From NCBI GenBank assembly GCA_022814615.1, contig JAKLNE010000013.1, positions 124,001 to 188,000 of the forward strand: a stretch of 64,000 nucleotides of DNA. Reading direction: 5' to 3'. Positions 1-10,539 of this stretch are shown here, piece after piece. Under the pieces are notes generated by a model. The model ran no database searches and had not been told where the DNA came from. It saw only the letters and a program-made list of their open reading frames with translations. The DNA is from Waltergamsia citrina. Taxonomy: Eukaryota > Ascomycota > Sordariomycetes > Hypocreales > Bionectriaceae. The position numbers were made by a program, and so were the translations under genes. Every line of letters starts with the position of its first letter. Positions within the stretch are counted from its first letter, which is position 1.

Positions 1-263
1 TTTACTATCGCTATCCTCGTTTTTTTGAATAATAATGAACGGAACGTAAATGGCCCGCTATTTTGCCCAGAACTGTAATAGAGAGAAGTGGAATTTTCAA
101 GTGAGTCGAGCAGCTTTTATGATTGAAACACGTTATCAGAAGCAAAGGAACTCAGGGTCAAAGACTGACATTCAAATAATGAGGTCAGATTAGTGCTATC
201 CCATCGAAGAAGCTCTTAAGAGTCTTGTCTCTTGCTGCAGAAAAAGATAGCAATCAAGACATC
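1..263. other. window edge, 3' flank of the PL20 gene
   Basis: AT-rich sequence downstream of the minus-strand lyase gene, presumably its 3' untranslated region and terminator. I see no coding signal in it. Confidence 0.5.
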
Positions 264-1043
264 TCACTGCTTAGGATCGACATCGGCAAATGTAGTGCCA
301 ATAGCAACCTCATCATACCAAATTTGGCGGAAAGGCTGGTTACCAACCATACCTCCATCATCATACCAGCTGTTGGCATACAGCCCAACGCGAAACTGAA
401 ATCTCTCGTCATCATTGACCGTCGTAGCAACATCATACTTCTCCAACACCTTCTGCTCATCAAACCACAACTTATAGTAACCAGTCTTGTCACTCTTCCA
501 GCGAACTTGCAGCACAACCTTATGCCACTCCCCGCGCGTTACCTTGGCAAGGTTTGTGAAGGGGGTGATAGCTCGGGAGCAGTCCGGCTGGCGGTACGAT
601 CCGCTAACGATGCGCGTAGCAAGCTGGTCACCTTGGAGCCAGAGCATAGATGAGGGCATCCAGTCATCACCACCGCAGCCTGCACCCTTACGTTCAGCAA
701 TGAACTGAGCAATGTTATAACCCTGGGATGTGAACTCCCAGGAGTCGGAAAGACGGAAGGCAAAGCCATAGAAGCGCTCATCGTTGCGGCGGTAGCCGTT
801 GTTGACGTCGCATTCAGAGTGGTAGCGGCCATTGTAGTTTGGATCATAGCGCTGGGACATTTTCAGCGACGTGGACGGAGAGTAATAGACATTGCTGACT
901 TGCTCCACGTTGCCATTATGTTCCTTACGGCAGAGGTCCCAGCCGTCGAGGGTGCCCGAGTTATAGAAGAGGCGCTCTGCTTGAGCTGCCATGGGCAAGA
1001 GAGTTGCCGTGATGGCCAGAAGGTAAGTCTTTAGAGCCACCAT
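264..1043 (-). CDS. secreted glucuronan lyase, polysaccharide lyase family 20
   Basis: Intronless gene for 259 residues. The start is the ATG at 1043; the longer in-frame extension to 1064 begins with GTG and is not used. Residues 1-22 form a signal peptide (basic-hydrophobic, ending in MAAQA), so the enzyme is secreted. The mature part matches the PL20 beta-jelly-roll lyase pattern known from Trichoderma glucuronan lyase: an N-terminal RLFYNSGTLDGWD strand, the central W-H-K-V-V-L-Q-V-R-W strand, and a C-terminal QIWYDEVAIGTTFADVDP strand near the stop. The length fits the family. The family cleaves beta-1,4-linked polyglucuronate by beta-elimination, which suits growth on algal, bacterial or fungal-wall glucuronans. 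Its minus-strand neighbour is an unrelated gene, so this is a stand-alone secreted carbohydrate-active enzyme. Assignment is from recognised sequence pattern, not a search. Confidence 0.88.
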   Translation of the reverse strand: MVALKTYLLAITATLLPMAAQAERLFYNSGTLDGWDLCRKEHNGNVEQVSNVYYSPSTSLKMSQRYDPNYNGRYHSECDVNNGYRRNDERFYGFAFRLSDSWEFTSQGYNIAQFIAERKGAGCGGDDWMPSSMLWLQGDQLATRIVSGSYRQPDCSRAITPFTNLAKVTRGEWHKVVLQVRWKSDKTGYYKLWFDEQKVLEKYDVATTVNDDERFQFRVGLYANSWYDDGGMVGNQPFRQIWYDEVAIGTTFADVDPKQ

Positions 1044-1768
1044 AGTGATGTCCAGAATGTTCACAAAGTTGTTATCTTGAAGAGACAGCTTATGTGTGCA
1101 ATTGTCCTTGTTGTGTAAATCCTTCCTAGCTCTAGGCTGACAATGTACTTATAGTTGTCAGTAAGTCCATGGCGACGAATCTCAAAGTTATCAACGCTTT
1201 CCTTCATGTAGGAACTCGCGAACAATGAAATAATATCAGAATGATTATCCCGAGTTGTCATCGACATGGGAAATGTCCCCAAGGTTAATAATGTATTACT
1301 TGAAAGCGAGGCGCTCACGACCTTCCTAATACGATGCCGTGGGCGGCGCCACCGCCCTAGCGGTGTCAAAACCTCGTGAAGTTAGGACTCCGAAGAGTTG
1401 AATGCAACATAGTCGTTCAGCTAAGTTTGAATAGCCGCCAAGGGTAGTAGCCTAGCCCAGGGAGGAACTCTTGGCGAAGTGTAGCATCTCGTATTATGCA
1501 TCATATTAGATAGTACTAATTTACATCCTAGTACAAGACAGAACCCGTAGATCCGCCTGGGCGCCACCGGCCATTACTCTAAGCCCTTTCATAGGAGAAA
1601 TCCGAATATGAGGCTGCTGAGTGCATCATGTTGTGCACATAATATCAGCTCGAGTTGCCTTATTCAGCCCTATGAGACAAATGGCCCGCATTTACCTCTG
1701 AGGTTGACTCCGGCATGGAGAGCCGGCTGATGGCCCCCATTTAACCCGTCTTACGAGAGAATGGCTCG
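1044..1768. other. intergenic, promoter side of the PL20 gene
   Basis: About 700 bp that should hold the promoter of the minus-strand lyase and the 3' end of the next gene. Reading frames here are short and unrelated to known proteins. Confidence 0.5.
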
Positions 1769-2623
1769 TCAGGGCTCGGATTTCCGACGTGAACGTAGGG
1801 GACTCGGGGACCCGGTTCGTTGGGTGCTTCCCGACCGCTGAAAGTTGGGTGGCCGCGGGGAGCTCCCTCTTCGTTGAGTGCTAGTAGTACTTTGCACATT
1901 CTCGCTCCGATACCCCCTTTCACGCAGTTTCTGCTGCGCCTCGAGCTCCATGACAAACGTTCGCCCAAACTTGGCAAAGTCCTCCTTGGACATCGAGACC
2001 GTCTTCACCGGATTGTACACCATTGGCATCGCCGTGCCCTCGATATTCCGGCGCTGCCCGTTCCCATAGCGGTCATACCCCTTTGCCTCCAATGCTGCGT
2101 AGATACTCGACAGAATCCTTCCCCTAACTGTCATCCTAACAACAGCTGACACCCCTCCAGTAGTATTCATATGAATCCACAAGGGTTCGTTGGTCGCCTT
2201 GCGGGTGTAGCGATCGCGCATCTTGGCCGCCAAGGGATGACCGCGCGGGTCGAGGAACTCCAAGTCTTGGACGGCCATGACACGCTGTGGAGTATATAGG
2301 ATTTGAACCTCAAACCGTCGAAAAATATCTCTGCTGGCGTTTTGCGACATCCACAGGGGGTTGAGGGAGGCATGGTCGTGGGTGATGTCGTACTTAGACA
2401 GGAAAGCGGCGTTTGCTTCGTTGGTGCAGAGGTTGCCGTCGGGGAACATGAAGTTTTTGCAGTTGTCGGGAATCTTGCGACGGGGAGCGCGGCGCGTGGT
2501 GCTAGAGGAGAAGCAAGCTCGGAAGATTGCTGGAGAAGCAACTGGTCGTGATAGCAGAGCGTTGGTTGCTGGGTAGAGCTTGGAATGCGGGAACAACCGC
2601 ACGGTAGCTCGTGCTACCTCCAT
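1769..2623 (-). CDS. uncharacterised protein with a probable mitochondrial presequence
   Basis: Single open frame of 284 residues from the ATG at 2623; the extension to 2698 begins with TTG. I do not recognise a family. The first ~50 residues are rich in R, S, A and L with almost no acid, and end in ACFSSSTTRRAPRR, which looks like a mitochondrial targeting sequence with a processing site. Residues ~55-235 are a compact mixed-charge domain: a CKNFMFPDGNLCTNEA segment with two cysteines, then VRMTVRGRILSSIYAALEAKGYDRYG. The last ~40 residues are low-complexity S/T/R/P and probably disordered. Codon use is like its neighbours, so a real gene is likely. A nuclear-encoded mitochondrial protein of restricted distribution is the best guess. 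No membrane segment is evident. Confidence 0.7.
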   Translation of the reverse strand: MEVARATVRLFPHSKLYPATNALLSRPVASPAIFRACFSSSTTRRAPRRKIPDNCKNFMFPDGNLCTNEANAAFLSKYDITHDHASLNPLWMSQNASRDIFRRFEVQILYTPQRVMAVQDLEFLDPRGHPLAAKMRDRYTRKATNEPLWIHMNTTGGVSAVVRMTVRGRILSSIYAALEAKGYDRYGNGQRRNIEGTAMPMVYNPVKTVSMSKEDFAKFGRTFVMELEAQQKLRERGYRSENVQSTTSTQRRGSSPRPPNFQRSGSTQRTGSPSPLRSRRKSEP

Positions 2624-4427
2624 ACTTGTAAATATGATGGGATACTGTGGATCATTTTCGCAATGCGGGAGTCTTCTGCGAGTGAAGACGCGCTGCAAGG
2701 ACTATTCGTCGCGAAGTTGTGGTGGTTGAGTCGAGGTATGGTTAGCTAAGGACCTGAGGATGACGCCGGTTTAGCAAAAGTGGTACAAGTACTAAGCGGT
2801 CGGTAGCGGGTCCATTCTTGGCTGCGACTACCAAGGCCCAGGAATTGGGTCAAGCGTGACATTACGACTTTGTTACACTGTTACGAAGTTTGCCGAGCGG
2901 AATTTATCATGAGCTGCTTCATATTCAACTAGGATCAGTAGCTTCAGCTTGGATCAGTATCTTTAGCTTCCAGCAAGTGTTACAGATCATAAATGCAAGG
3001 TTGCCGTGTACGTCCAGAAAACCAACAGCTCGCTTAACATAGGTCGCACTACCTTACCTTAGGTAAGCTCGCCGTCATGTTTCAAGACGATTGGTATTAG
3101 CCGAAGAAACAATCCACCGAAACGGGCGCCTGGAGAGAAGGGTCTTTCGCATTAGCATGCTGACGAGCTTGGATCACCATTCTCGTTTCGTCGTGTTTCC
3201 ATGATATGCGCAGAGCCAAGCGAAGCGCATACAGTGGAAACTATATCGGGCATGATAATTACATATTACTCGTATAGATAAAGGTGGTTGATCGACAGGA
3301 GGAATCGTCCTGTGAAAAGGGTCTCTAAGCCTATCTAAGCCAAAGCCAAAGCCAAAGCAGCGGAAGAAAGTCCGTCCGCCAACCGTGTTTCACAATGGGA
3401 AAATAAGGTAATAAAGTACAATTGCGTGCGCAGCAATGCCTCGTTGCTCCCTGACCTTGATCTTCCTTCACACTGCTGATCTAGCAAATCGTAATGACTT
3501 GCACTTCAGCACCTTGAAGCCGCAGCAACCTTCCCCGCCGGTCCAGCATGAGCATGATGATGATGCCTCGGATGCTAGCCTCCAACCTTTGTGTGTGTCC
3601 AGACACTTGACAATATTTTTACCCAGAAGAGGCATCTGTCCATGCCCCAAAAGTCTCATGATCCCGCGCCGACCTGCCCCAAATAGGAGCGGAGCCCAGA
3701 CCACCTCTTCGATGAAACGTCCTCTCAGTACAACCCCCTAGAGCCCCCAAGTTTCGATTCTCCCCTGCCAAAAACGACTCTAGTGAGTTGTTTTATCGTT
3801 CCATCGCCCGAGCGTCCGTCAAGCGCATTAGGCATATACGGTAATTGAAACACTTGCTCTTTTTCCACATCCTACCACAGCAATAGCGGCACAGCTTCCA
3901 ACACGGCGAAATAGCCCAGCTCATGGCATATGACAGGTCTCAAGTGTCCAATCGGGTCCGAGATTCTCATCAGTGTACCTGAACAGGCCTGGGAGCCGCC
4001 GCTAGAGTACGAGTAGGTTATTCGCCCACATGCCTCCCTGAGCTGCGATCAACTGTCGATCGGTGGAGGGGTTCGATGGTACCATCAAAGGGGCCCGGCG
4101 GTACTTGTTAATCGCCCTGCAAAATGCCCTCCCGTGGCTCCCTCTTCCTTCGTCATGAGACAGTAGACGTCCCCAGAAGTCTGGTTACCATTAGTACTTA
4201 CAATATTTGTTTTGTCCTTCGTTCAGTTACTATCGTGTCATCACTTTCCCTTCGTTTTCCATTGACAACTTGCCTTTCCTTGATACCTCACGCTCTCTAC
4301 CTCTATCAATTCGCCATTGCTTTGCTGCTGCTCCCCCAAAGTCTTGGCCGGTTCCAAGATACAATCGAACCTTGTCGCTCTTTTACGTCTCTTACCATCA
4401 TCAACATTGGCCAAGTCTTCCAGCAAA
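2624..4427. other. intergenic region with CT-rich leader at its right end
   Basis: 1.8 kb without a convincing gene. It contains a near-palindrome CTTACCTTAGGTAAG at 3053-3067 and two copies of the 8-mer TACTCGTA/TACGAGTA (3267 and 4008). The last ~250 bp are pyrimidine-rich and look like the 5' leader of the small secreted peptide gene. A 101-codon frame at 3436-3741 has no recognisable product and was not called. Confidence 0.5.
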
Positions 4428-4553
4428 ATGAACTTCTCCGCAATCCTCATCGCCGCTTTCGCTAGCTTGGCTGTTGCTGGACCCGTCTTCCGCCCCAACG
4501 CCGAGGTTGACACGCGTTTTCCTCCATCCCTATCTTCATCGGACTTGGAATAA
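4428..4553 (+). CDS. small secreted peptide, 41 residues
   Basis: Short frame that begins MNFSAILIAAFASLAVAG, a textbook fungal signal peptide with predicted cleavage after AVA. A 24-residue acidic and Ser-rich tail without cysteine follows. The ATG sits in a good context (CAGCAAAATG) after a CT-rich leader. Eleven bases after the stop is a plausible donor (GTATGG at 4565). A GCTAACC branch site at 4731-4737 and acceptors at 4747 or 4754 suggest a 3'-untranslated or alternatively spliced intron. The mature peptide could be an apoplastic or signalling peptide. Equally, this could be the first exon of a longer product, or the remnant of a longer secreted protein. I recognise no family. Confidence 0.45.
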   Translation: MNFSAILIAAFASLAVAGPVFRPNAEVDTRFPPSLSSSDLE

Positions 4554-5706
4554 AGTCAAAATAGGTATGGACCTTTCTATTTCTCCTCGCTTCCATTTCC
4601 ATTATGATGAAATTATTTACCGTAAATATGTTTCAAGACGGGAATGAGTTCTTCAATGATTCTACCTACCTACCTGACCTTTCTTCTTTCCAAATTCTCA
4701 GATGCCCTCGTCTCGAGTTGAACAACAACAGCTAACCAATTTCAAAGCCTGTAGGACCTTCTCATATGAACATGATGACCGCTCTGGCTGGTAACATGGC
4801 TTCACGAGCTATGTACACACGCATGATTCACTTCTTGGACATATTCGTCTTCTCTCTTTCTTTTCAATTTACTAAGGCGCATGATGGATACCATACCAAT
4901 GGGCAAGAGAAGATCTGAATATAACATTGATTACGAAGCAATGGCCTTCATTCATATGCTCGCCAGAATGTGATGACAGATGATATTCGAACAGTCGATG
5001 CCCTAACCTTCCGTCCATAACTTTCACTTGTTTCGGGCAACCCGACCGAGAATGGCGAGCAGTATGCAGAGACACGATGCTTGATTCGAGTCCTAGGCGG
5101 AAGGAATTCCTCCGGTCATTCAATTGTAGTCGTCTTTGTTGATGTAATGGTATCGCTTAAACCTGCTCCAATTGGATAGGTTCTAGGTCCTGCCAAGAGC
5201 GACTGTCAATGTAGTCCTACACATGTAGCACCTACGCTTATAGATTATCTTCAAGAATACATGCTTTAAACAAACCTCAAATAAAACGAGGGTCACTTGT
5301 GACATACTTGGTGACGATTCTTGGTTGACAGACAATGTTAGATTAGACCTGGTATTGCTACTACTTAAGCTCTGCTCCAAAAAGTAAATCTAAGCTAAGA
5401 GACTCAACGTACATAACCGTAGAAAAAGTCACGCTTTCATACATTAACCAAATAAATCATTTCAATAATTTTTACTTGCAAAGAAAACTAAATTTCCATT
5501 CAATTTTTAATCAACGTGCCTTATAAGCTTGAGTTGTTGAAGCTTGTAAGACCCACGCGCGCGCCAAGTCGAGGACCCTTGAAGGTGGGATAGGAAATTA
5601 TCACGACCGCGACTCAAGCCCGCCACACGCCCATCTTCAACCTTCCCTCCACCACGACCACGTCCTCCAGCGCAATTCTCACGTTCCATACACAATCACA
5701 CACACA
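4554..5706. other. intergenic, possible 3' intron of the small peptide gene and CTK2 promoter
   Basis: AT-rich stretch. The first ~200 bp may carry an intron (4565 to 4747/4754) downstream of the peptide stop. The last ~190 bp are C/A-rich and form the leader of the CTK2-type cyclin gene. No other gene signal is seen. Confidence 0.45.
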
Positions 5707-7282
5707 ATGGGCCCCCCAAGGCCAGACAGGCCCCGTCACGGCCCTCACCACGTCAATGGCAGCAACAGCAACGACCGCCGTCCACACCCACCACCAAGAT
5801 CAACCTCCTCCACAACCAACAACAACGACAACCACATCACCTCCCCCCAAACACCCACCACCAACTCCAAAATCGGCCCTCACCCAGGCCACATCAAATC
5901 CTCCGATCAATACACCCCGGACCTCACCATCCGCCTCCTCCTCAGCTCCCACAACAACGACCCAGCCCGCGAAGCCTCCAACCGCCTCCAAGGCGTCCAG
6001 CTCCTCGACAACGTGCGCCAGCAACTCCAACTCCCCGTGCGCACGTTTGACACGGCTTGTGTCTACTTTCACAGGTTTCGATTGGGGTTTAGGGACGCAG
6101 AGTATAATTATCAGGATGCCGCGCTGGCGTCGCTGTTTGTCGCGTGTAAGGTGGAGGATACGATAAAGAAGTCAAAGGAGATTTTGGCCGCGGCGTATAA
6201 TGTTAAGAACCCGGATAAGCCCGTCGCCCCCGATGACAAGGTAAATATCTTTCTTTCTCCCTCTCTCAATCTGCATTCATCAATTAGAACCAACCGTAGA
6301 CTGACTTATATGCATCTACCAGATCTTCGAGTCCCCCGGCAAAGTCATCATCGGCCTCGAGCGCCTCATCCTCGAAACCATAGGCTTCGACTTCCGCACC
6401 CGCTACCCCCAAAAACTCCTCGTCAAAGTCGTCCACCAGCTCTTCCCCCCTTCCTCCTCCAACGCTACTCCAGAAGAAGCCCGAGCCTTCTTCGACATGG
6501 CCTACGCCATGAGTATCGACATGTACAAGACGTTTATTCCCATCAAACGAACCACCTTCGCCATGGTCATGGCCCTCGTCGAACTCACAGCCTTACTCCT
6601 CAACGGCGGCGAAAATAACAAAGATGGCAGTGGTAATAATGCTATGCTTGATGCTGTGCGTGCTTTTGCAGCTGAGAAGCGTGTGAACTACGCTCGTCCC
6701 GCTGTCATGGAGACTATGCTCGACCTCCTCGACCTCTACGTGCAACATCCCAAATCCACAAAGATAGGAACCCGCTTCGACATCGCCCTATTCATGGACA
6801 TCAAGATCCAACTAAACCAAGACCTCGACCACGACTCCATCCCACGCCATGTTGCGCCCCGCATCTGCCCCCGTTGCGAAGACACACCCACCATCGAGAA
6901 GAGTAACAACCCCACGGTAACAACACCCGGCAGTACCAGCGGTGCCGGTGGGTCAATTACATCTCCGACAGCTTCTTTCGGGGTAGCGCCACGCCCGCCG
7001 AGGGGTCAGGACGGCACGATGCGTTTCGTCTTTGATCCGGAAGCTGCGAGTGAGGAGAGGAATTCTGTAGGGGAGTACTTCCGCGAGGAGTTTGAGGAGT
7101 ATGAAGTGGAAGTTGATGAGCCGATACCGCCGCCGCCGCAGCACCCTTCATCGCGGCGAGATGACCATGAGGGTGGCCGGGGTGGAGGACGTGGCGGAAG
7201 AAGGCATAGGGATAGATGGGGCGGAGGACACGGGGGAGGGTATAGAGGCGACAGACCGCGAGGCAGAGGACGGCATAGATGA
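5707..7282 (+). CDS. CTK2: CTK2-type cyclin, beta subunit of the RNA polymerase II CTD kinase
   Basis: Two exons, 5707-6240 and 6323-7282, joined across a GTAAAT..CTACCAG intron in phase 0; product 497 residues. Residues ~1-65 are a disordered N/T/P/H-rich head. Residues ~67-285 hold the tandem cyclin fold: LPVRTFDTACVYFHRFRL, then YNYQDAALASLFVACKVEDT, which is the classic cyclin-box helix, and after the intron IFESPGKVIIGLERLILE. This pattern is that of Ctk2 and metazoan cyclin K, partners of the CTDK-I/CDK12 kinase that phosphorylates Ser2 of the polymerase II CTD in the nucleus. The C terminus is an RGG/RG-rich tail of ~35 residues, suggesting RNA binding and arginine methylation; this tail is longer than in yeast Ctk2. 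The gene converges on MSB2. Assignment to CTK2 rather than another transcription cyclin is from motif resemblance. Confidence 0.85.
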
Positions 7283-8043
7283 TATCACTTTGAATATAAA
7301 GAGACGCCAAGTATGAAGTAGACAAAATCAAATTCAGCGTTAACAATTACCTCTTCTATTTACAATTAAATCTCGGAGACAACATTAGGTCATGGTGCTA
7401 TAGTGTGTTTAACAGCTCGATTGGTCTATGTAAGAAAAAACAAGATCTCTCGAACTTCTCTAGCACAAAGGGGAGTCAGAAAGTCCACCCAAGACACATC
7501 GTCCCAATATACACAAAACCGGTGGAACCCCTGACTCCCCCAAGACACACGCCGCTCTTCCCCCCCAAATAATCTCTTGTATACACCATAAAGAAGAAGA
7601 AAAGAAAAAACGGGTTTCGGGGAGGAAGAATTGTTTGTAAATGGCGTGCATATATGTCATCTCCCTCTCCATATCCTCTCTCGTCTCGGGCAAGCACATT
7701 GTGGTAAAGATGATTATAAAGCGGCCGCATGTCCACCTCTTATTGCACAATAAGAATGCAGAGAAACCCCATTTACAGAATGGGGACGTGCGGTAAGAAT
7801 TAAGATGGTTGAAATCGTATCCAGAGTCTATGGAAAAGTAGGACCTCGTAGACAACCATACTAAACAGCAAGGAAACACAGGTCGAACATGATGGTCTGG
7901 CGCGTCTAGTCCGTGTCATATCGATCGTACGTACCGAGAAAGAAATCGAGACATGACGTCGTCAGACCGTTCTAACCAGGGTATCGAAGGTAAACAAGAT
8001 GAAATGGTCAAGAGATTGGATTTGAAACTAGGTTTCAGATTGT
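7283..8043. other. convergent 3' intergenic region
   Basis: Space between the stop codons of the CTK2-type gene and MSB2. It should contain both polyadenylation regions. Nothing else is recognised. Confidence 0.5.
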
Positions 8044-10539
8044 TCAGTTCCAGCCGAGGGAGTTCTCCGTCGCGACAGGTGCTGAGATGTTGGCAGTGCG
8101 GGCTGAATTGTTTCCGCTACCGTGGCTGTCGCGTTCGCGTCCGCCAGCAGCACCGTAGTTGGACATGTCTTGGCTCATGAGAGCACCACCCATCATCGCA
8201 GGGCTGCCGTTGTTGGCATAGCGCATCTCAGAGGACGCCTCGCTGCCACTGAGAGAGCTGGCGCGGCGGTGAGACTGGCGCTTGCGCTTGTAGCGACGGG
8301 CGACAATGAACATGGCAGCACCGTACATAACACTGAGACCAAGAGCACCGACAGCAATACCGGCAGTGGTACCGGCCGACCTGGAAGAGCCTTCGTCATC
8401 GCTGGAGTCCAGGCTGTCGCTGTCGTCATCGTCGTCGTCGTCCGTAGGCTTACCACTTGGCTTCTTGTCATCATCCTTGATGTTACCATAGATATCGATC
8501 CTGGGGTTGATATCCTCGGTGAGATCGCGGACGAGGCTGCTAGGATGGTTGTACAGATCCGAGTTGGGAGACCACAGGTCCATGACCAGGGTGTCCACCA
8601 AGTTCTCGGGGTAGTAGAACTTGGCAATGGTGGTGATGTATCCCCACTTCTCGCGAGTGTCCTCGGGGATCAGCTCCTTGACCTGCACCTTCTCGATCTT
8701 GAAGCCACCAGAGTAGGACAGAGCCTTGGGCAAGTACCTAAAAATCTGAGTGACAGCCATGGGGTTCTTAGCCACGTGCTTGTAGTTCAGAGGGTACTCG
8801 AAACCGATTTGCAGGAGAACTGAGCCATCGGGGACGGTCTTGTCAGGGTTGTCAATAACTCCAGGCATGTCGGTCGGCAGACCAGTCTCTGTGGGCTTGT
8901 CGTCTGTCTTGGTAGGAGCAGTGAAAGTGAAGGTGGTAGGGTCGGCAACAATGCTGGTTGGCAGCCACGTCGGCTCAGTCTCAGTGTATGGTGGCCTTTC
9001 GCTGCTTTGGCTTTCAATACTGCTCTCTTCCGGAACACTGGACACCTCGGTCTCCGATGTGGGAACGGGAGGGGGCTTCGATGTGGTTGTCGGTGTAGGG
9101 GCAGGATCCTTGCTCTCAGGCGCAGAAGAGGGCTCTTCAGCCGACGATTCCGATGAGGCGGGCGAAGAAGCGGACGAGCTGGGCGGGGGAGGAGATGATG
9201 TCGGAGTCGGCACTGGCGGTGGTGGAGGCGGCTTCTTTGAGCTTGTGGGTGGCACGTAGGTGCTGCTCGGAGGTAGTGCACTGGTCTCATCGCCATCGCC
9301 AGGCGTGCTCGTCGGCTCCTCGGGAGGACTGGGCAGACTGGTGGCGCTGCTGCTGCCATCGCCGGCGGAGGTGGTCTTGCTGCTGTCGTCGCCGCTGCTC
9401 GACGTGGCCGGAGGAGGGATCGGGAGAAGATCGGTCGGGATCAGAGGCGGCTTGCTGGAGGATGGTTCCTCGGATTGGGACGCGCCAGAAGAGGACGTAG
9501 CCGAAGGGGATCCGGAAGTGCTCGTCGGCTTAGGCAGGATCGGGTCAATAATGGGATCCAAGATGCCGGTCTTGGAAGAAGAAGGCTCGGCTGAGGAAGA
9601 GGGGCCCTTGTTCTTGGTTGAGCTTGCTGGTGGCTTGACCGACTCGGACGGCTCCGAAGCCGAAGTACTAGTCGGCTTAGGCAGAATAGGATCGATGATG
9701 GGATCCAAGATACCCGTCTTGGAAGAAGAAGGCTCGGCTGTGGAAGAGGGCCCCTTGTTCTTGGTTGAGCTCGCTGGAGGCTTGACCGACTCGGATGACT
9801 CTGAAGCCGAAGTGCTAGTCGGCTTAGGCAGGATAGGGTCAAGGATGGGGTCCAAGATGCCGCCCTTGGAAGATGACGGAGCAGCAGAGGAAGAGGGCTC
9901 CTTGGACGAAGGGTCTTTGGTTGAGGAGTCTTTGGACGAGCTCGGCGGGTTTCCAGTTTTGGTTCCGGTCTTAGTTCCGGTCTTAGAAGGGGGCTGCTTG
10001 GCCGGCTCGGACGGCTCTGAAGCCGAAGAGCTGGTCGGGTCAGGCAGGACAGGGTCCAGAATAGGATCCAGAATACCGCCCTTGGAGGAAGTGGGCTCGG
10101 CCTCGGTGGCGGTAGCCTTGGTTGACGAACCTTCTTTGGTCGAAGAACCACCCTTAGTCGAGGAGGGCTTAGTGGCGGGCTCGGTTGTGTTAGTGCCGGG
10201 TCCGTTAGGGCCGTCATTGTCATCCTCGTCGTCTCCAATCAAACCGGGAACGACAAGGCCATCGGGGCCAATCTTGATGCCTCCTCCGGACGTAGTCTGA
10301 GGGGCCTTGGCGCCCTCATCGTCATCGGCCTCCGAGGAGGACTCGTCGCCGCCCAGGAGACCATCCAGCAGGCCTCGAGACTCGGTTTCGGGGGCGGCCG
10401 TGACGGCGGGTTCTGTGTTGTTGACAACTTGGCGCTTGACCTGGCGGGGATAGTAGATCCGGGGTCGGTTTGGCTCAGCGGAGGCTCCGGACAAAGCCAG
10501 GGCAAAGGCCGCGGCCAAAGCCCATGGTTTTGTGAGCAT
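8044..10539 (-). CDS. MSB2: MSB2-type signalling mucin, transmembrane osmosensor and surface sensor
   Basis: Intronless, 831 residues. Residues 1-21 are a signal peptide. Residues ~40-560 are a Ser/Thr/Pro-rich mucin region, probably heavily O-mannosylated, with four imperfect repeats built on GILDPI(L/I)DPILP at ~151-343. Residues ~568-690 form the conserved membrane-proximal ectodomain (IGFEYPLNYKHVAKNP ... EKWGYITTIAKFYYPENLVDTLV). An Asp-rich linker (DDDDDDD near 700) leads to one membrane helix at ~722-747, a basic stop-transfer RRYKRKRQ, and a ~75-residue cytoplasmic tail. The layout is that of fungal Msb2, which acts with Sho1 and Cdc42 upstream of the filamentous-growth and pathogenicity MAP kinases. 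The 3' part is acidic and suggests shedding of the mucin head, as known for Msb2. A possible 5'-leader intron has a donor-like GTAAGC near 10703. Repeat number is likely to vary between strains. Confidence 0.88.
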   Translation of the reverse strand: MLTKPWALAAAFALALSGASAEPNRPRIYYPRQVKRQVVNNTEPAVTAAPETESRGLLDGLLGGDESSSEADDDEGAKAPQTTSGGGIKIGPDGLVVPGLIGDDEDDNDGPNGPGTNTTEPATKPSSTKGGSSTKEGSSTKATATEAEPTSSKGGILDPILDPVLPDPTSSSASEPSEPAKQPPSKTGTKTGTKTGNPPSSSKDSSTKDPSSKEPSSSAAPSSSKGGILDPILDPILPKPTSTSASESSESVKPPASSTKNKGPSSTAEPSSSKTGILDPIIDPILPKPTSTSASEPSESVKPPASSTKNKGPSSSAEPSSSKTGILDPIIDPILPKPTSTSGSPSATSSSGASQSEEPSSSKPPLIPTDLLPIPPPATSSSGDDSSKTTSAGDGSSSATSLPSPPEEPTSTPGDGDETSALPPSSTYVPPTSSKKPPPPPPVPTPTSSPPPPSSSASSPASSESSAEEPSSAPESKDPAPTPTTTSKPPPVPTSETEVSSVPEESSIESQSSERPPYTETEPTWLPTSIVADPTTFTFTAPTKTDDKPTETGLPTDMPGVIDNPDKTVPDGSVLLQIGFEYPLNYKHVAKNPMAVTQIFRYLPKALSYSGGFKIEKVQVKELIPEDTREKWGYITTIAKFYYPENLVDTLVMDLWSPNSDLYNHPSSLVRDLTEDINPRIDIYGNIKDDDKKPSGKPTDDDDDDDSDSLDSSDDEGSSRSAGTTAGIAVGALGLSVMYGAAMFIVARRYKRKRQSHRRASSLSGSEASSEMRYANNGSPAMMGGALMSQDMSNYGAAGGRERDSHGSGNNSARTANISAPVATENSLGWN
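9511..10089 (-). repeat. internal tandem repeats of the MSB2 mucin domain
   Basis: Four imperfect copies, spaced about 45-70 residues apart, of a module with SSK(G/T)GILDPI(L/I)DP(I/V)LP(K/D)PTS followed by Ser/Thr/Pro spacers. Copies two and three are closest, including the spacer SVKPPASSTKNKGPSS. The repeats make the opposite strand open over more than 1 kb. Confidence 0.9.

Noticed and set aside
9260..10300. 346-codon plus-strand frame
   Set aside because: It is antisense to the repeat-rich MSB2 mucin, has no domain, and its composition mirrors the mucin codons.
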